From: DATESZ01 sp035283845
Lineage (GTDB): Bacteria > Desulfobacterota > Syntrophia > Syntrophales > JACQWR01
Length of the DNA stretch: 50,760 nt
Direction of reading: 5' to 3'
Assembly (NCBI GenBank): GCA_035283845.1
Contig: DATESZ010000190.1
Span: 1 to 50,760, forward strand
Shown: in pieces, positions 33,032 to 41,160 of the stretch
How the letters are laid out: every line of letters begins with the position of its first letter
Numbering within the stretch: the stretch's first letter is position 1
Notes under the pieces: model-generated
What the model was told of the DNA's origin: nothing
What the model saw: the letters and a program-made list of their open reading frames with translations, nothing else
Database searches by the model: none
Program-made: the position numbers and the translations under genes

Positions 33032-35025
33032 GCTGTTGTTTCCTCCCATTTGTTAACGAGTTTCTCTTCAAAATAGAATGCCTCCATCGTGATGGCGTTC
33101 GTCGGGCAACGTCGGGAGCATAAGCCGCAACGAACGCATTTGGTTTCATCCTTAATCATCGCCGTCCCCCGGCTGACGCGCCTTTTTTGTCCGGACTGCT
33201 GGGACGCCTCGGTTTCCGTCCCGCATCTGATGAGAACCACCTCACGCAAATTATCATCACCTTCGATCTCTTCCACGGGGACGAGTTTTAAACATTTGGA
33301 AGGACAGATATCCACGCAACCTCCACAGAGGATGCAAAGATCACTATCAAAGACGGTCTGGATGTGACATTTAAGACAACGATGAGCCTGCTCACGGGCC
33401 GACTCTGCGTCATAGACCATCTCTACCTCGGAAATACCCGTTCGACGGTCGAGAGAAATATTCGGTGGATTAATACGGCGAGTTTCCCTTTCTTCGGTCT
33501 GGGGTAAAAAACTCCGCGGTACCTCTACGAGCCATGCTTTTCGGGTGGTTCTGTTTTTCCCTTTTGTCAGATAATTATCCATAGCCCGGGCAGCCCGATG
33601 TCCGTCGGCTACAGCTTCAATAATGGTCCGTGGTCCAAAAACCACGTCGCCTCCGGCGAATATACCTGGCGCTGTAGTCGCCAATGTTTGCGAGTCGGCA
33701 ACGATTGTGCTCTGCTTCGTTGTTTCAATGTTATCCTCAGGACGAAGAAAAGTAAGGTCGCTCTGCTGCCCTATCGCCATAATAACGGATTCGCACTCTA
33801 TCACAGACTCAGAGCCTGCTATGGGCACCAGGGCGCGGCTGCCTTTTTCGTCATATACGGACTGTGTCACTACTGTCTCCAGTCCAACGACTCTGCCATT
33901 CTGGCCAACAATCCGCAGGGGCGTCATGTTGGTATGCAAAACAATGCCTTCTTCTAAAGCGCCGGTTACCTCTTCTTCCGAAGCGCGCATTTCCTCTTTG
34001 GAACCGCGGTATACCATATGCACATCCCTGACACCCAGGCGCAGGGCCCGGCGGGCGGCGTCGACAGCCGTAACCAGAGTTCCCGTCGCTAACTGGTCGT
34101 AAACTTCACCCAGTCTGGTAGCCAATCGTGCCGCATCCACGGCCACATCACCACCCCCTACCACGGCAACTTTTTCTCCCAGTTTGATTCGATACCCCAG
34201 GTTGACATTGAGCAGAAAATCCACTGCGGCTACGACGCCATCCAGTTGGACTCCTTCAATCTCCATCCCCCGGTCTTTGTGCGCACCTATCGCAACAAAG
34301 ATAGCCTGAAAACCCTGATTCCGAAGGTCTCCAAGCTGGAAATCCTTCCCCAGCCGCATATTAAGTCTAAGTTCAACGCCGCGATCGAGGATTTCGTTGA
34401 TCTCTAACGTGAGGAGGTCGCGGGGCAGCCGGTACTCCGGAACACCTAATAAAGCCATGCCGCCGGGGTGCGGAGCAGCTTCAAAAATAGTAGGTTTATA
34501 GCCTAAAATGGCCAGGTCATGGGCAGCGGTTAATCCGGCGGGGCCCGCTCCAATGACGGCAACCGGGATCCCGGTGAAACTTTTGCCGGCCGCACCTTCA
34601 GTCTTGTCACGTTTTAGCTGGCTGAAGCTTTCGATAGTACTGGTATTCAGAGGCGCTTCCTCGGGTAAGAGGGCCGTACCTATCTCAAGGCTTTTCCACC
34701 GGGCGGAAGGAATATGACTCTTGGCTTCCACCCCAAAACGTTCACATAAAAACCGTTTGAGGGCACGGATGGTGACGGGAGAATCAATCTTCCCTCTCCG
34801 GCAGGCCTTTTCGCAATGGGCTGCGCATACCCGGCCGCAGGTCGAGGCCAAGGGATTGGGCTCTCTACCCCTTATATAGCCGCCGATAAAGTCCTCCTCA
34901 ACGACGGCATTGACATATCCCCTGGCGTCAGTGCGGACGGGACAAGCAGTCTGGCAGGGAATTTGCTTTTGATAATATTCGAAATCAACGAGCTCTACTC
35001 GGTATTTGTCGCTTATTTTAGTCAT
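33028..35025 (-). CDS. GltD-like FAD/NAD(P)H oxidoreductase with ferredoxin domain
   Basis: This 665-aa cytoplasmic protein starts with a four-Cys FeS segment of the glutamate-synthase small-subunit family (CPVRTDARGYVNA, STCGRVCAAHCEKACRRG). The FAD site follows (VAVIGAGPAGLTAAHDLA, about 150) and then the NAD(P)H site (VAVVGGGDVAVDAARLA, about 285). Two ferredoxin clusters end it (CILCGGCVDICP, CVRCGLCSRRCPTNA). It is the first gene of the operon and overlaps cytochrome b by 4 bp. Proteins of this type move electrons between NAD(P)H and ferredoxin or a membrane partner. Coupling to cytochrome b suggests NAD(P)H-linked reduction or oxidation of quinone, which is inference. The CLKCH string in it is not a haem site, since the protein has no export signal. 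Confidence 0.9.
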   Translation of the reverse strand: MTKISDKYRVELVDFEYYQKQIPCQTACPVRTDARGYVNAVVEEDFIGGYIRGREPNPLASTCGRVCAAHCEKACRRGKIDSPVTIRALKRFLCERFGVEAKSHIPSARWKSLEIGTALLPEEAPLNTSTIESFSQLKRDKTEGAAGKSFTGIPVAVIGAGPAGLTAAHDLAILGYKPTIFEAAPHPGGMALLGVPEYRLPRDLLTLEINEILDRGVELRLNMRLGKDFQLGDLRNQGFQAIFVAIGAHKDRGMEIEGVQLDGVVAAVDFLLNVNLGYRIKLGEKVAVVGGGDVAVDAARLATRLGEVYDQLATGTLVTAVDAARRALRLGVRDVHMVYRGSKEEMRASEEEVTGALEEGIVLHTNMTPLRIVGQNGRVVGLETVVTQSVYDEKGSRALVPIAGSESVIECESVIMAIGQQSDLTFLRPEDNIETTKQSTIVADSQTLATTAPGIFAGGDVVFGPRTIIEAVADGHRAARAMDNYLTKGKNRTTRKAWLVEVPRSFLPQTEERETRRINPPNISLDRRTGISEVEMVYDAESAREQAHRCLKCHIQTVFDSDLCILCGGCVDICPSKCLKLVPVEEIEGDDNLREVVLIRCGTETEASQQSGQKRRVSRGTAMIKDETKCVRCGLCSRRCPTNAITMEAFYFEEKLVNKWEETTA

Positions 35026-35072
35026 CAGTTTTAACCGGTTCTTTCTTCATATTGAAGATGACATCCGTACGA

Positions 35073-35101
35073 TGTATAGGAAAGAATGAGTTGTGAGTCA
35101 A
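35073..35101 (-). promoter_or_regulatory. Promoter of the 11-gene respiratory operon
   Basis: On the minus strand TTGACT (35096-35101), 17-bp spacer, TATACA (35073-35078). The first gene starts about 48 bp further on. Confidence 0.65.
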
Positions 35102-35261
35102 GACATATTTCCCCGCCCTGGTGTTGCTATTCACTTGCCCGCATGAAAGACTAATTCTCCTGATACAGGATCAGTATATTTTGCAAGACAGCGCGGGTGA
35201 GCTTTTTACGCAAACTGATTATATATTCAATAGAATTTTTATCTTACTTTCTCGGTTAAAA

Positions 35262-35279
35262 TGTGAAGAACAGTTCACA
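35262..35279 (-). terminator. Short hairpin after the methyltransferase gene
   Basis: TGTGAA and TTCACA form a 6-bp stem with a 6-base loop, followed on the minus strand by TTTT. It lies 6 bp beyond the stop of the MtaA-like gene. It is weak, so only a candidate. Confidence 0.4.
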
Positions 35280-35284
35280 CATCA

Positions 35285-36559
35285 TTAGTACACACCGTAC
35301 TCTTTGGTGGTGTCTACCCAGACTTTGACCAGATCCGTATTGCAGCCTTCCATCTCGCCTATGCCAGTGGTCATGATAAAGCCGCCACCCTTGCCCACCT
35401 CACGGCACAGCTTGATGGTGAACTCGCGCACCTCGTCGGCAGTACCGGCTTGCAGCATCGAGTTACGCATGCCGCCGGCAATGCACATTGTACCGCCCAG
35501 GACCTCTTTGACCTTGAAAATATCGCTGAACTGGAACAGGCCAGTGGTCCTGCCCACGGGCAATTCAGCCAGGTACTTGAGCCTCTGATCCCACACGCCC
35601 TCGTAAAAGACAAAGGGCATGATGCCGTTTTCCACCAGGGCCGTCTGCATTGCTTTGAGCTGCGGCCAGTAAAATTTTTCAAACTGCGCCAGCGACATGA
35701 ACCCATCCGAACCGCGGTGCAGCGGGATAAAGCATGTCTTGAGGCCAGTTGCACGGCTAAAGGCAATGGCGTGCTCGAGTTGGAAGCGCAGGACCTTTTC
35801 CTGGGCTGCCAGCAATTTATCCGGCCGGCGATGGATGTCCAGCATGATGCCGCGCATGCCGCGCAGCGTGTCGGACATGAAATCGAATGGGGCTTCCACA
35901 ATCGAGCCTTTAAAAGTGGGCGACGCAAAGCCGAGTGCGGCCAGGCGCTGCGCCGAGTTCATGGCGCACGCATCGGCTGCTGCCTGGGCTTCGGCGGCTC
36001 GCCCGAGTGCCTGTAAAGCCTTGGCCACCGGCGGCGCTGTGAGTATCCCCAGGTTCCGCAACGCGTATGGGCCGAATCCTCCGATGCCCAGCGGCGGGAG
36101 CAGCGCCAGACCCTCAAGTTCGGAAAAGACGCGCGGCCAGTACTTGCGAATCGTCCAATCCGCCGGGTCCTCAAGAAAGGCGTCATAGTCCTCAGGCTTC
36201 ATGTATTCGCCTTCTACAAACTGGAAGGAGCCATTTGGATCCAGCCCATGACCGGGGAATCTGGTCATCCTGTCGCCCACGGCCAGACTCACGCTGAGGT
36301 AATTGAACAGGCCCATGACGCTATCGGGTTGAAAGTACAGCGCCGCCTTTTCAAGCAGTTCTTGTTCCTTCTCGCCGTTTTCGTGCTGCTCCTGACGGGT
36401 GATGCCGCCCATCTCCGCCAGCAGGTAGCCAAATCCCAGTTGGATCGGGATTCGGTCGGGCTGCTTGAGTTGCATCGCCTCCTGCATACGTTTGGTTCGC
36501 TCGGCGAAGAGTTGTTGTGGCGTCTTGCCGACATCGGGGTCTGTATATGATGTGGTCAT
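35285..36559 (-). CDS. Uroporphyrinogen-decarboxylase-family (MtaA-like) corrinoid methyltransferase
   Basis: This protein is 424 aa from ATG 36559, which has GGAGG 8 bp upstream and directly follows the corrinoid protein's stop. The fold is recognised from the N-terminal KQPDRIPIQLGFG and the C-terminal LCREVGKGGGFIMTTG plus EYGVY. Together with the corrinoid protein it would move a methyl group to or from cobalamin. MtaA-type enzymes bind zinc through H-x-C and a later C. Here the corresponding stretch reads FVFYEGVWD, so the first two ligands are replaced, while the last Cys (EMEGCNTD) is kept. A true haem-pathway HemE is excluded by context and length. Confidence 0.85.
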   Translation of the reverse strand: MTTSYTDPDVGKTPQQLFAERTKRMQEAMQLKQPDRIPIQLGFGYLLAEMGGITRQEQHENGEKEQELLEKAALYFQPDSVMGLFNYLSVSLAVGDRMTRFPGHGLDPNGSFQFVEGEYMKPEDYDAFLEDPADWTIRKYWPRVFSELEGLALLPPLGIGGFGPYALRNLGILTAPPVAKALQALGRAAEAQAAADACAMNSAQRLAALGFASPTFKGSIVEAPFDFMSDTLRGMRGIMLDIHRRPDKLLAAQEKVLRFQLEHAIAFSRATGLKTCFIPLHRGSDGFMSLAQFEKFYWPQLKAMQTALVENGIMPFVFYEGVWDQRLKYLAELPVGRTTGLFQFSDIFKVKEVLGGTMCIAGGMRNSMLQAGTADEVREFTIKLCREVGKGGGFIMTTGIGEMEGCNTDLVKVWVDTTKEYGVY

Positions 36560-36560
36560 T

Positions 36561-37196
36561 TTACTTTCCTCCTGCAGTCCACTGCTTGGCCAGATTGACG
36601 GCCACCATTGCGTCCTTCCCAAAAGCATCCGCTCCAGCATAGGCGCATATTTGCTCGTCCACTGCCCCACCTCCGATCATGATCTTGACCTTGCCTCGCT
36701 GTCCGGCGGCCTTGATCATGTCCACTGTTTCCTTCATGGACGAATAGGACAATGTCAGGAATCCTGACAGTGCGACGATAGGCGGCTGCAATTGCTTGAT
36801 CTGCTCCACAAATTGCGCCGGCGGCACGTCCACTCCCAGGTCAGTGACCTGGAAGCCGTTCACATCCAGCATAAAATTCACAATGTCCTTGCCGATATCG
36901 TGGATATCACCCTTTACCGTGCCTAACAGCACCCTGGCCCCTTGCTTGGCTGGGCCGGTTTGCTGCAGGTGCGGCTTGACCGTGGCCGAGAGAGACTTTA
37001 AAATCTCGCCAGCCAGGATCAGTTCAGGGACAAAATATTCGCCCGCCTCAAAGCTCTGCCCCACAACCGTCATTGCTTCGCGGCAGGCATCCAGGATTGC
37101 CAACGGATCGGCGCCGGACTTCAGCAACTCCTGGGTGATTTTCAGTGCGTCGTCCTCGCGCATGTCTGTAACGGCTTCGATCAATGCTTTCGACAT
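36561..37196 (-). CDS. Methyltransferase corrinoid (B12-binding) protein
   Basis: This 211-aa protein has a helical cap domain (about 1-85) and a cobalamin-binding Rossmann domain with the base-off motif GDIHDIGKDI (D-x-H-x-x-G). Further B12 contacts are visible in LSGFLTLSYSSMKETV and MIGGGAVDEQ. It carries the methyl group between two methyltransferases; only one, the downstream MtaA-like protein, is in the window, so the substrate is unknown. Length and architecture match MtbC/MttC-type proteins. It lies 2 bp before its partner and has its own candidate promoter at 37230-37259. Confidence 0.93.
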   Translation of the reverse strand: MSKALIEAVTDMREDDALKITQELLKSGADPLAILDACREAMTVVGQSFEAGEYFVPELILAGEILKSLSATVKPHLQQTGPAKQGARVLLGTVKGDIHDIGKDIVNFMLDVNGFQVTDLGVDVPPAQFVEQIKQLQPPIVALSGFLTLSYSSMKETVDMIKAAGQRGKVKIMIGGGAVDEQICAYAGADAFGKDAMVAVNLAKQWTAGGK

Positions 37197-37221
37197 AATG
37201 TGCTCCTTTCAACTCTGTGAA

Positions 37222-37259
37222 ACGGTATAAGTTTAGGACATGGTAATCTTTTAGAGAAA
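37222..37259 (-). promoter_or_regulatory. Shared 32-bp upstream element and candidate promoter, copy 1 (corrinoid gene)
   Basis: Bases 37222-37253 match 43502-43533 at 28 of 32 positions. On the minus strand TAAACT (37230-37235) stands where copy 2 has its -10 box; the -35 position (37254-37259) reads TTTCTC, a poor match. Confidence 0.55.
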
Positions 37260-37303
37260 GACGGCAATGCATCAGTAATTCCAGATGCGGAAAAAACTTT
37301 AGT

Positions 37304-39583
37304 CTAATCCGCACTACTTTTCTCCAATCCTCTAAGTATATTTTCTGGGGTTATTGGTAACTCCTTTATCCTAACCCCAACTGCATTATAAATAGCATTA
37401 GCTATAGCAGGAGCTGTAGGATCAGATGTTCCCTCTGTTCCACCCTTTGCCCCAAAAGGGGCATTTGGTTCATCTGTTTGTACCAATATAGATCTCGTAT
37501 CCACCATCTCCATTGAGGTTGGTACTTTGTAATATAAAAATGAGGTGGTAAAAGTTTGCCCTTTATCCCTTTCTAATACCTCTGATAATGCATATCCAAG
37601 CCCCATTGAAACCCCTCCTTCAATCTGTCCCTCAACTATGACAGGATTGATAACCACTCCACAATCAAATGCAGATATAATCTTATTAACCTTTACATAA
37701 CCTGTTTCTAAATCTACATTAAGGTGAGCAATATTTGTATTAAAGCTATAAGCTGGAGAAATATTCCCTTTCCCAGCTTCATTTGGAAACTCTGTACCGG
37801 GATCATAGGAGGCTTTCCCTAAAATAATACCATTTTTCTTTATCTTGGCAAGTTTAGAAATATCTAAGAATGAAACCGATTTATTGGGGCTTCCTTTAAC
37901 ATAGATCATTCCATTCTTTGCTTCTAACTCATCTATATTTGCTTCAAGACGATCTGCTGCAAGCTCAAATACCTGCTTTTTAACCTCAGTTGCAGCAAGT
38001 TTAACAGCTGTTCCAGCGAATGTAGTTCCTCTACTTGAAGATGTCCCCATATCCATAGGGGTTAAATCTGTATCTGCTGCTATTATATTGATATTCTCAA
38101 CACCTATTCCAAGCTCTTCAGCAGCTATCTGAACAAGTGCCGTATTCATTCCCTCTCCAATATCTGAGCCACCTGTAAAGATATCAACCTTGCCATCTTC
38201 TCTAACCTTTATTATTGATTCAGACACATAGGGTTCATATATATATGTTTTTGCACCCGATGGCACGCCCGCTCCACTAATTCCTATACCTGAATCTTTT
38301 TCTTTTTTATCCCATTCTATAACTTCTTTAGATTTAACGATACACTCAGAAAAACCTGATGTTGTAACCCTCATCTCACTCAGTGTTATATCCCTAGACT
38401 GAACAGCATTCTTAATTCTTATATCTAAAGTATCCATACCTAATTTTTCAGCTATCATATCCAATTGAGACTCAAAGGCAAAACGCATCTGTGGATTTCC
38501 ATAACCCCTGACTGATCCAGCTACTGGGTTATTTGTATATACTAAATATCCATCATACTTTATATTTGTAATTCTATAAGGCAATGTAATCCCAAATGCA
38601 CAATTAACCTGCATAACACTCGGCCCAAGGGCATTATATGCACCGCTATCAGCAATAACCATACATTCAACAGCAGCAATGGTACCATCCTTTTTAACAC
38701 CTGTTTTCAATCTAATATCCATGGGATGCCTTGTTCTTGTAGCAATAAACACCTCTTCCCTTGAATATGTTATCTTAACAGGCTTTGCAGTCTTCTTTGA
38801 AAGAAGAGAAGCACATATATCAAGAGATAACAGTTCAACCTTACCCCCAAAACCACCACCTAAGAATGGCTTTATAACTCTTATATTACCTTCATCCATA
38901 CCCAAGGCCCTGGCTAACTGCTTTTTATTTGGAAATGGATTCTGTGTAGATGACCATACAGTTAGTTTCCCTGATGAATCGAAATTTGCTAAAACAGAAT
39001 GAGGCTCTAAAGCACAGTGCGTTATCCCCTGGGTTTTAAATACATCCTCAAATATATAGTCCGATTCCCTGAATCCCTTTTCTACATCTCCAAAGTGGCG
39101 TAAAAGTTTAAATCCTATATTTCTCTCCGCATGGTCATGAATCCTTGGGGCATCCTCTTTCATCGCCTCTTCAGGATCAAAAACAGCAGGTAATATCTCA
39201 TAATCAATACTAATTAACTCTAAAGCTTCCTCTGCAGTCTCCTCATCTATTGCAGCAACAGCTAATATATCATCACCTATATATCTAACCTTATCAACAG
39301 CTAATGGATATTCATCCAAAAGCTCGGGCCTCATATCCTGCCATCTTCCATACATATTTTTAGGTGTATCTTCAGATGTTATTATCCCCTTTACCCCCTT
39401 AAGCTCTTTAGCCTTTGATATATCTATATTTTTAATACTTGCATATGGATATGGAGATCTCAATATTTTTCCATAGAGCATACCAGTAAAAGATAAATCA
39501 TCTGCATATTTTGCCTCTCCTTTAACCTTAGCAACGCTATCAACTTTTGGTATAGACTTGCCTATTACAGAAAAGTTTTTCAT
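37304..39583 (-). CDS. XDH-family molybdopterin-binding large subunit 2, AT-rich and probably acquired
   Basis: This protein is 759 aa from ATG 39583, with AAGGAG 8 bp upstream; the longer frame has no ribosome site. It belongs to the xanthine dehydrogenase/4-hydroxybenzoyl-CoA reductase/aldehyde oxidase large-subunit family: VIGKSIPKVDSVAKVKGEAK at the start, the Mo-cofactor loop LGGGFGGK, and GAKGGTEG near the C-terminus. It hydroxylates or dehydroxylates heterocycles or aromatics with FAD and 2Fe-2S partners. Codon use is strikingly AT-rich (many AGA, ATA, TTA) compared with the neighbours on both sides, which points to transfer from a low-GC anaerobe such as a clostridium. A second, GC-richer large subunit gene lies at 41161-43437 in the same operon. 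The substrate cannot be named. Confidence 0.9.
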   Translation of the reverse strand: MKNFSVIGKSIPKVDSVAKVKGEAKYADDLSFTGMLYGKILRSPYPYASIKNIDISKAKELKGVKGIITSEDTPKNMYGRWQDMRPELLDEYPLAVDKVRYIGDDILAVAAIDEETAEEALELISIDYEILPAVFDPEEAMKEDAPRIHDHAERNIGFKLLRHFGDVEKGFRESDYIFEDVFKTQGITHCALEPHSVLANFDSSGKLTVWSSTQNPFPNKKQLARALGMDEGNIRVIKPFLGGGFGGKVELLSLDICASLLSKKTAKPVKITYSREEVFIATRTRHPMDIRLKTGVKKDGTIAAVECMVIADSGAYNALGPSVMQVNCAFGITLPYRITNIKYDGYLVYTNNPVAGSVRGYGNPQMRFAFESQLDMIAEKLGMDTLDIRIKNAVQSRDITLSEMRVTTSGFSECIVKSKEVIEWDKKEKDSGIGISGAGVPSGAKTYIYEPYVSESIIKVREDGKVDIFTGGSDIGEGMNTALVQIAAEELGIGVENINIIAADTDLTPMDMGTSSSRGTTFAGTAVKLAATEVKKQVFELAADRLEANIDELEAKNGMIYVKGSPNKSVSFLDISKLAKIKKNGIILGKASYDPGTEFPNEAGKGNISPAYSFNTNIAHLNVDLETGYVKVNKIISAFDCGVVINPVIVEGQIEGGVSMGLGYALSEVLERDKGQTFTTSFLYYKVPTSMEMVDTRSILVQTDEPNAPFGAKGGTEGTSDPTAPAIANAIYNAVGVRIKELPITPENILRGLEKSSAD

Positions 39584-39656
39584 TCTTTTATCTCCTTTAA
39601 CCACCGATTTTCGCAGAGTTTTAAACGCCATTCTGGATAAGAATATAATGCATCAG

Positions 39657-40148
39657 TCATACGCAGGTAGTAATTTTTTGGTTGGACATTTTTTTGGATG
39701 CCGCTTCTATGGATTCGATGATCTTTATGTAACCGGTGCAGCGACAGAGATTACCCGCTATTCCCAACTTTATTTCATCCTCTGAAGGCATTGGGTTTTT
39801 GTCCAGAAGTGCCTTGGCTGAAAGAATCATTCCGGGAGTACAAAACCCGCATTGCAACCCTCCATGCTCTACGAAAGCTTCCTGGATAGGATGCAGCGCC
39901 TCACCGCAGGCCAACCCCTCGATGGTAATAATCTCCTTTCCTTGAGCTTCTATGGCCAGGGTTAAGCAGGAGGTCACGGACTTCCCGTTAATCAGCACCG
40001 TGCAGGCGCCACAGTCGCCTTCATCACAGCCTTTCTTGGTCCCCGTGAGGTCCAATTCATCCCGCAACACTTCCAACAAGGTCCTCCAATGTTCGACGGC
40101 CACTTCATATATGTCTCCGTTGACATGCAACTTGATAATTTGTTTCAT
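39657..40148 (-). CDS. XDH-family 2Fe-2S small subunit
   Basis: This 163-aa protein carries two [2Fe-2S] clusters. The plant-type ferredoxin site is GCDEGDCGACTVLINGK followed by SCLTLA, and the second site is CGFCTPGMI followed by CRCTGY. It passes electrons from the molybdenum subunit to the FAD subunit. Length is normal. It starts 12 bp after the FAD-subunit gene ends. Base composition is like the FAD and first large-subunit genes, not like the AT-rich large subunit that follows 73 bp later. Confidence 0.95.
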   Translation of the reverse strand: MKQIIKLHVNGDIYEVAVEHWRTLLEVLRDELDLTGTKKGCDEGDCGACTVLINGKSVTSCLTLAIEAQGKEIITIEGLACGEALHPIQEAFVEHGGLQCGFCTPGMILSAKALLDKNPMPSEDEIKLGIAGNLCRCTGYIKIIESIEAASKKMSNQKITTCV

Positions 40149-40160
40149 TTTGTTCTCCTT

Positions 40161-41042
40161 CTACCGGCAGTCCTTCCCGGCCGCTTCCCATGCCTGGCTA
40201 ATTACTCTTTTGGTCAAGACTCCCACCATCTTCCGCTTATAGTCTGCGGTAGTTATATTGCGAGGTTTCGATGCCGCCATGGTTGCCTTCGCGACCTTCT
40301 CCAGGATATCCTCTCTCAATCCCAATCCTCTGATAAGCTCCTCCGCCTCTTTAACCCGCAAAGGGGTGGGCGCCACCGCCCCGAGTGCGATCCGTATATC
40401 CTGACAGATCCCGTTACCATCCAAGGTGACTAAGCAGGCAACTCCCACCGTTGCCAGCTCCACCGCGCGGCGCAGAGAAAGCTTCCAATAGGCACCCCCG
40501 CTTCTGGCAGGCGCGTTCGGTACCTGTATTTCCGACAGTACCTCCCCCTCCCCAAGGATCGTTTTGTAGGGTCCGGTAAAAAAATCCTCCAGTCGCACTA
40601 TTCTACTCGACCCATTTGCATCGTTCAGTTTTACTGTCGCGCCCATAGCAATCAAGGTTGGAGCCGTATCTGCCGCCGGTGCTGCATTACATAAATTCCC
40701 GGCTATGGTCGCGATATTACGCACCTGCACCGATGCCATCTTCAGGATGGTTTCGGACAACATAGGAAATTCATTTAAAACCACCGGTGATTCGGCGACT
40801 TGATTCAAGGTGGCTAACCCGCCAATCCGAAGCCCGGATTTTTTGTCATGCTCCACATAATCCAAACCGCTGATAGAGCGGAGGCCGATAACATACTGCG
40901 GTGTCAAGTCCCTGTTCTTCATTTGGGGCAGGACATCCGTTCCCCCTGACATCACTTGCACCCGGCCCTTGTGCTTCAGAAGCAGCGAACAGGCCTCCTG
41001 CAATGTTTTCGGCGCAAGATACTCAAACTTAGGTAATGTCAT
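40161..41042 (-). CDS. XDH-family FAD-binding medium subunit
   Basis: This protein is 293 aa from ATG 41042, with GGAGG 7 bp upstream; the ATG at 41096 lies in plain intergenic sequence. FAD-binding motifs are VMSGGTDVLPQMK and TIAGNLCNAAPAAD, as in CoxM/HcrB proteins. At 293 aa it is too short to hold the extra 4Fe-4S loop of HcrB from 4-hydroxybenzoyl-CoA reductase, which argues against that exact enzyme. It lies 118 bp after the first large-subunit gene. Confidence 0.93.
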   Translation of the reverse strand: MTLPKFEYLAPKTLQEACSLLLKHKGRVQVMSGGTDVLPQMKNRDLTPQYVIGLRSISGLDYVEHDKKSGLRIGGLATLNQVAESPVVLNEFPMLSETILKMASVQVRNIATIAGNLCNAAPAADTAPTLIAMGATVKLNDANGSSRIVRLEDFFTGPYKTILGEGEVLSEIQVPNAPARSGGAYWKLSLRRAVELATVGVACLVTLDGNGICQDIRIALGAVAPTPLRVKEAEELIRGLGLREDILEKVAKATMAASKPRNITTADYKRKMVGVLTKRVISQAWEAAGKDCR

Positions 41043-41160
41043 ACCGTTACCTCCAAGCTCTCTTTGTATTGACCCGCTAACGTTCCAACCGTGCAACCAT
41101 TCCGAGGGGGGTTAAATTTATCAAGGTAACTGTTTACAGGTATCTATTTAAGGTTGTAAG

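Noticed and set aside
33028..35025. CLKCH string as a c-type haem site in the flavoprotein
   Set aside because: The protein has no signal peptide or anchor, and the Cys residues belong to a ferredoxin region; chance match.
35285..36559. HemE (haem-pathway uroporphyrinogen decarboxylase)
   Set aside because: Lies directly behind a corrinoid protein gene, lacks the usual HemE N-terminal signature and is too long.
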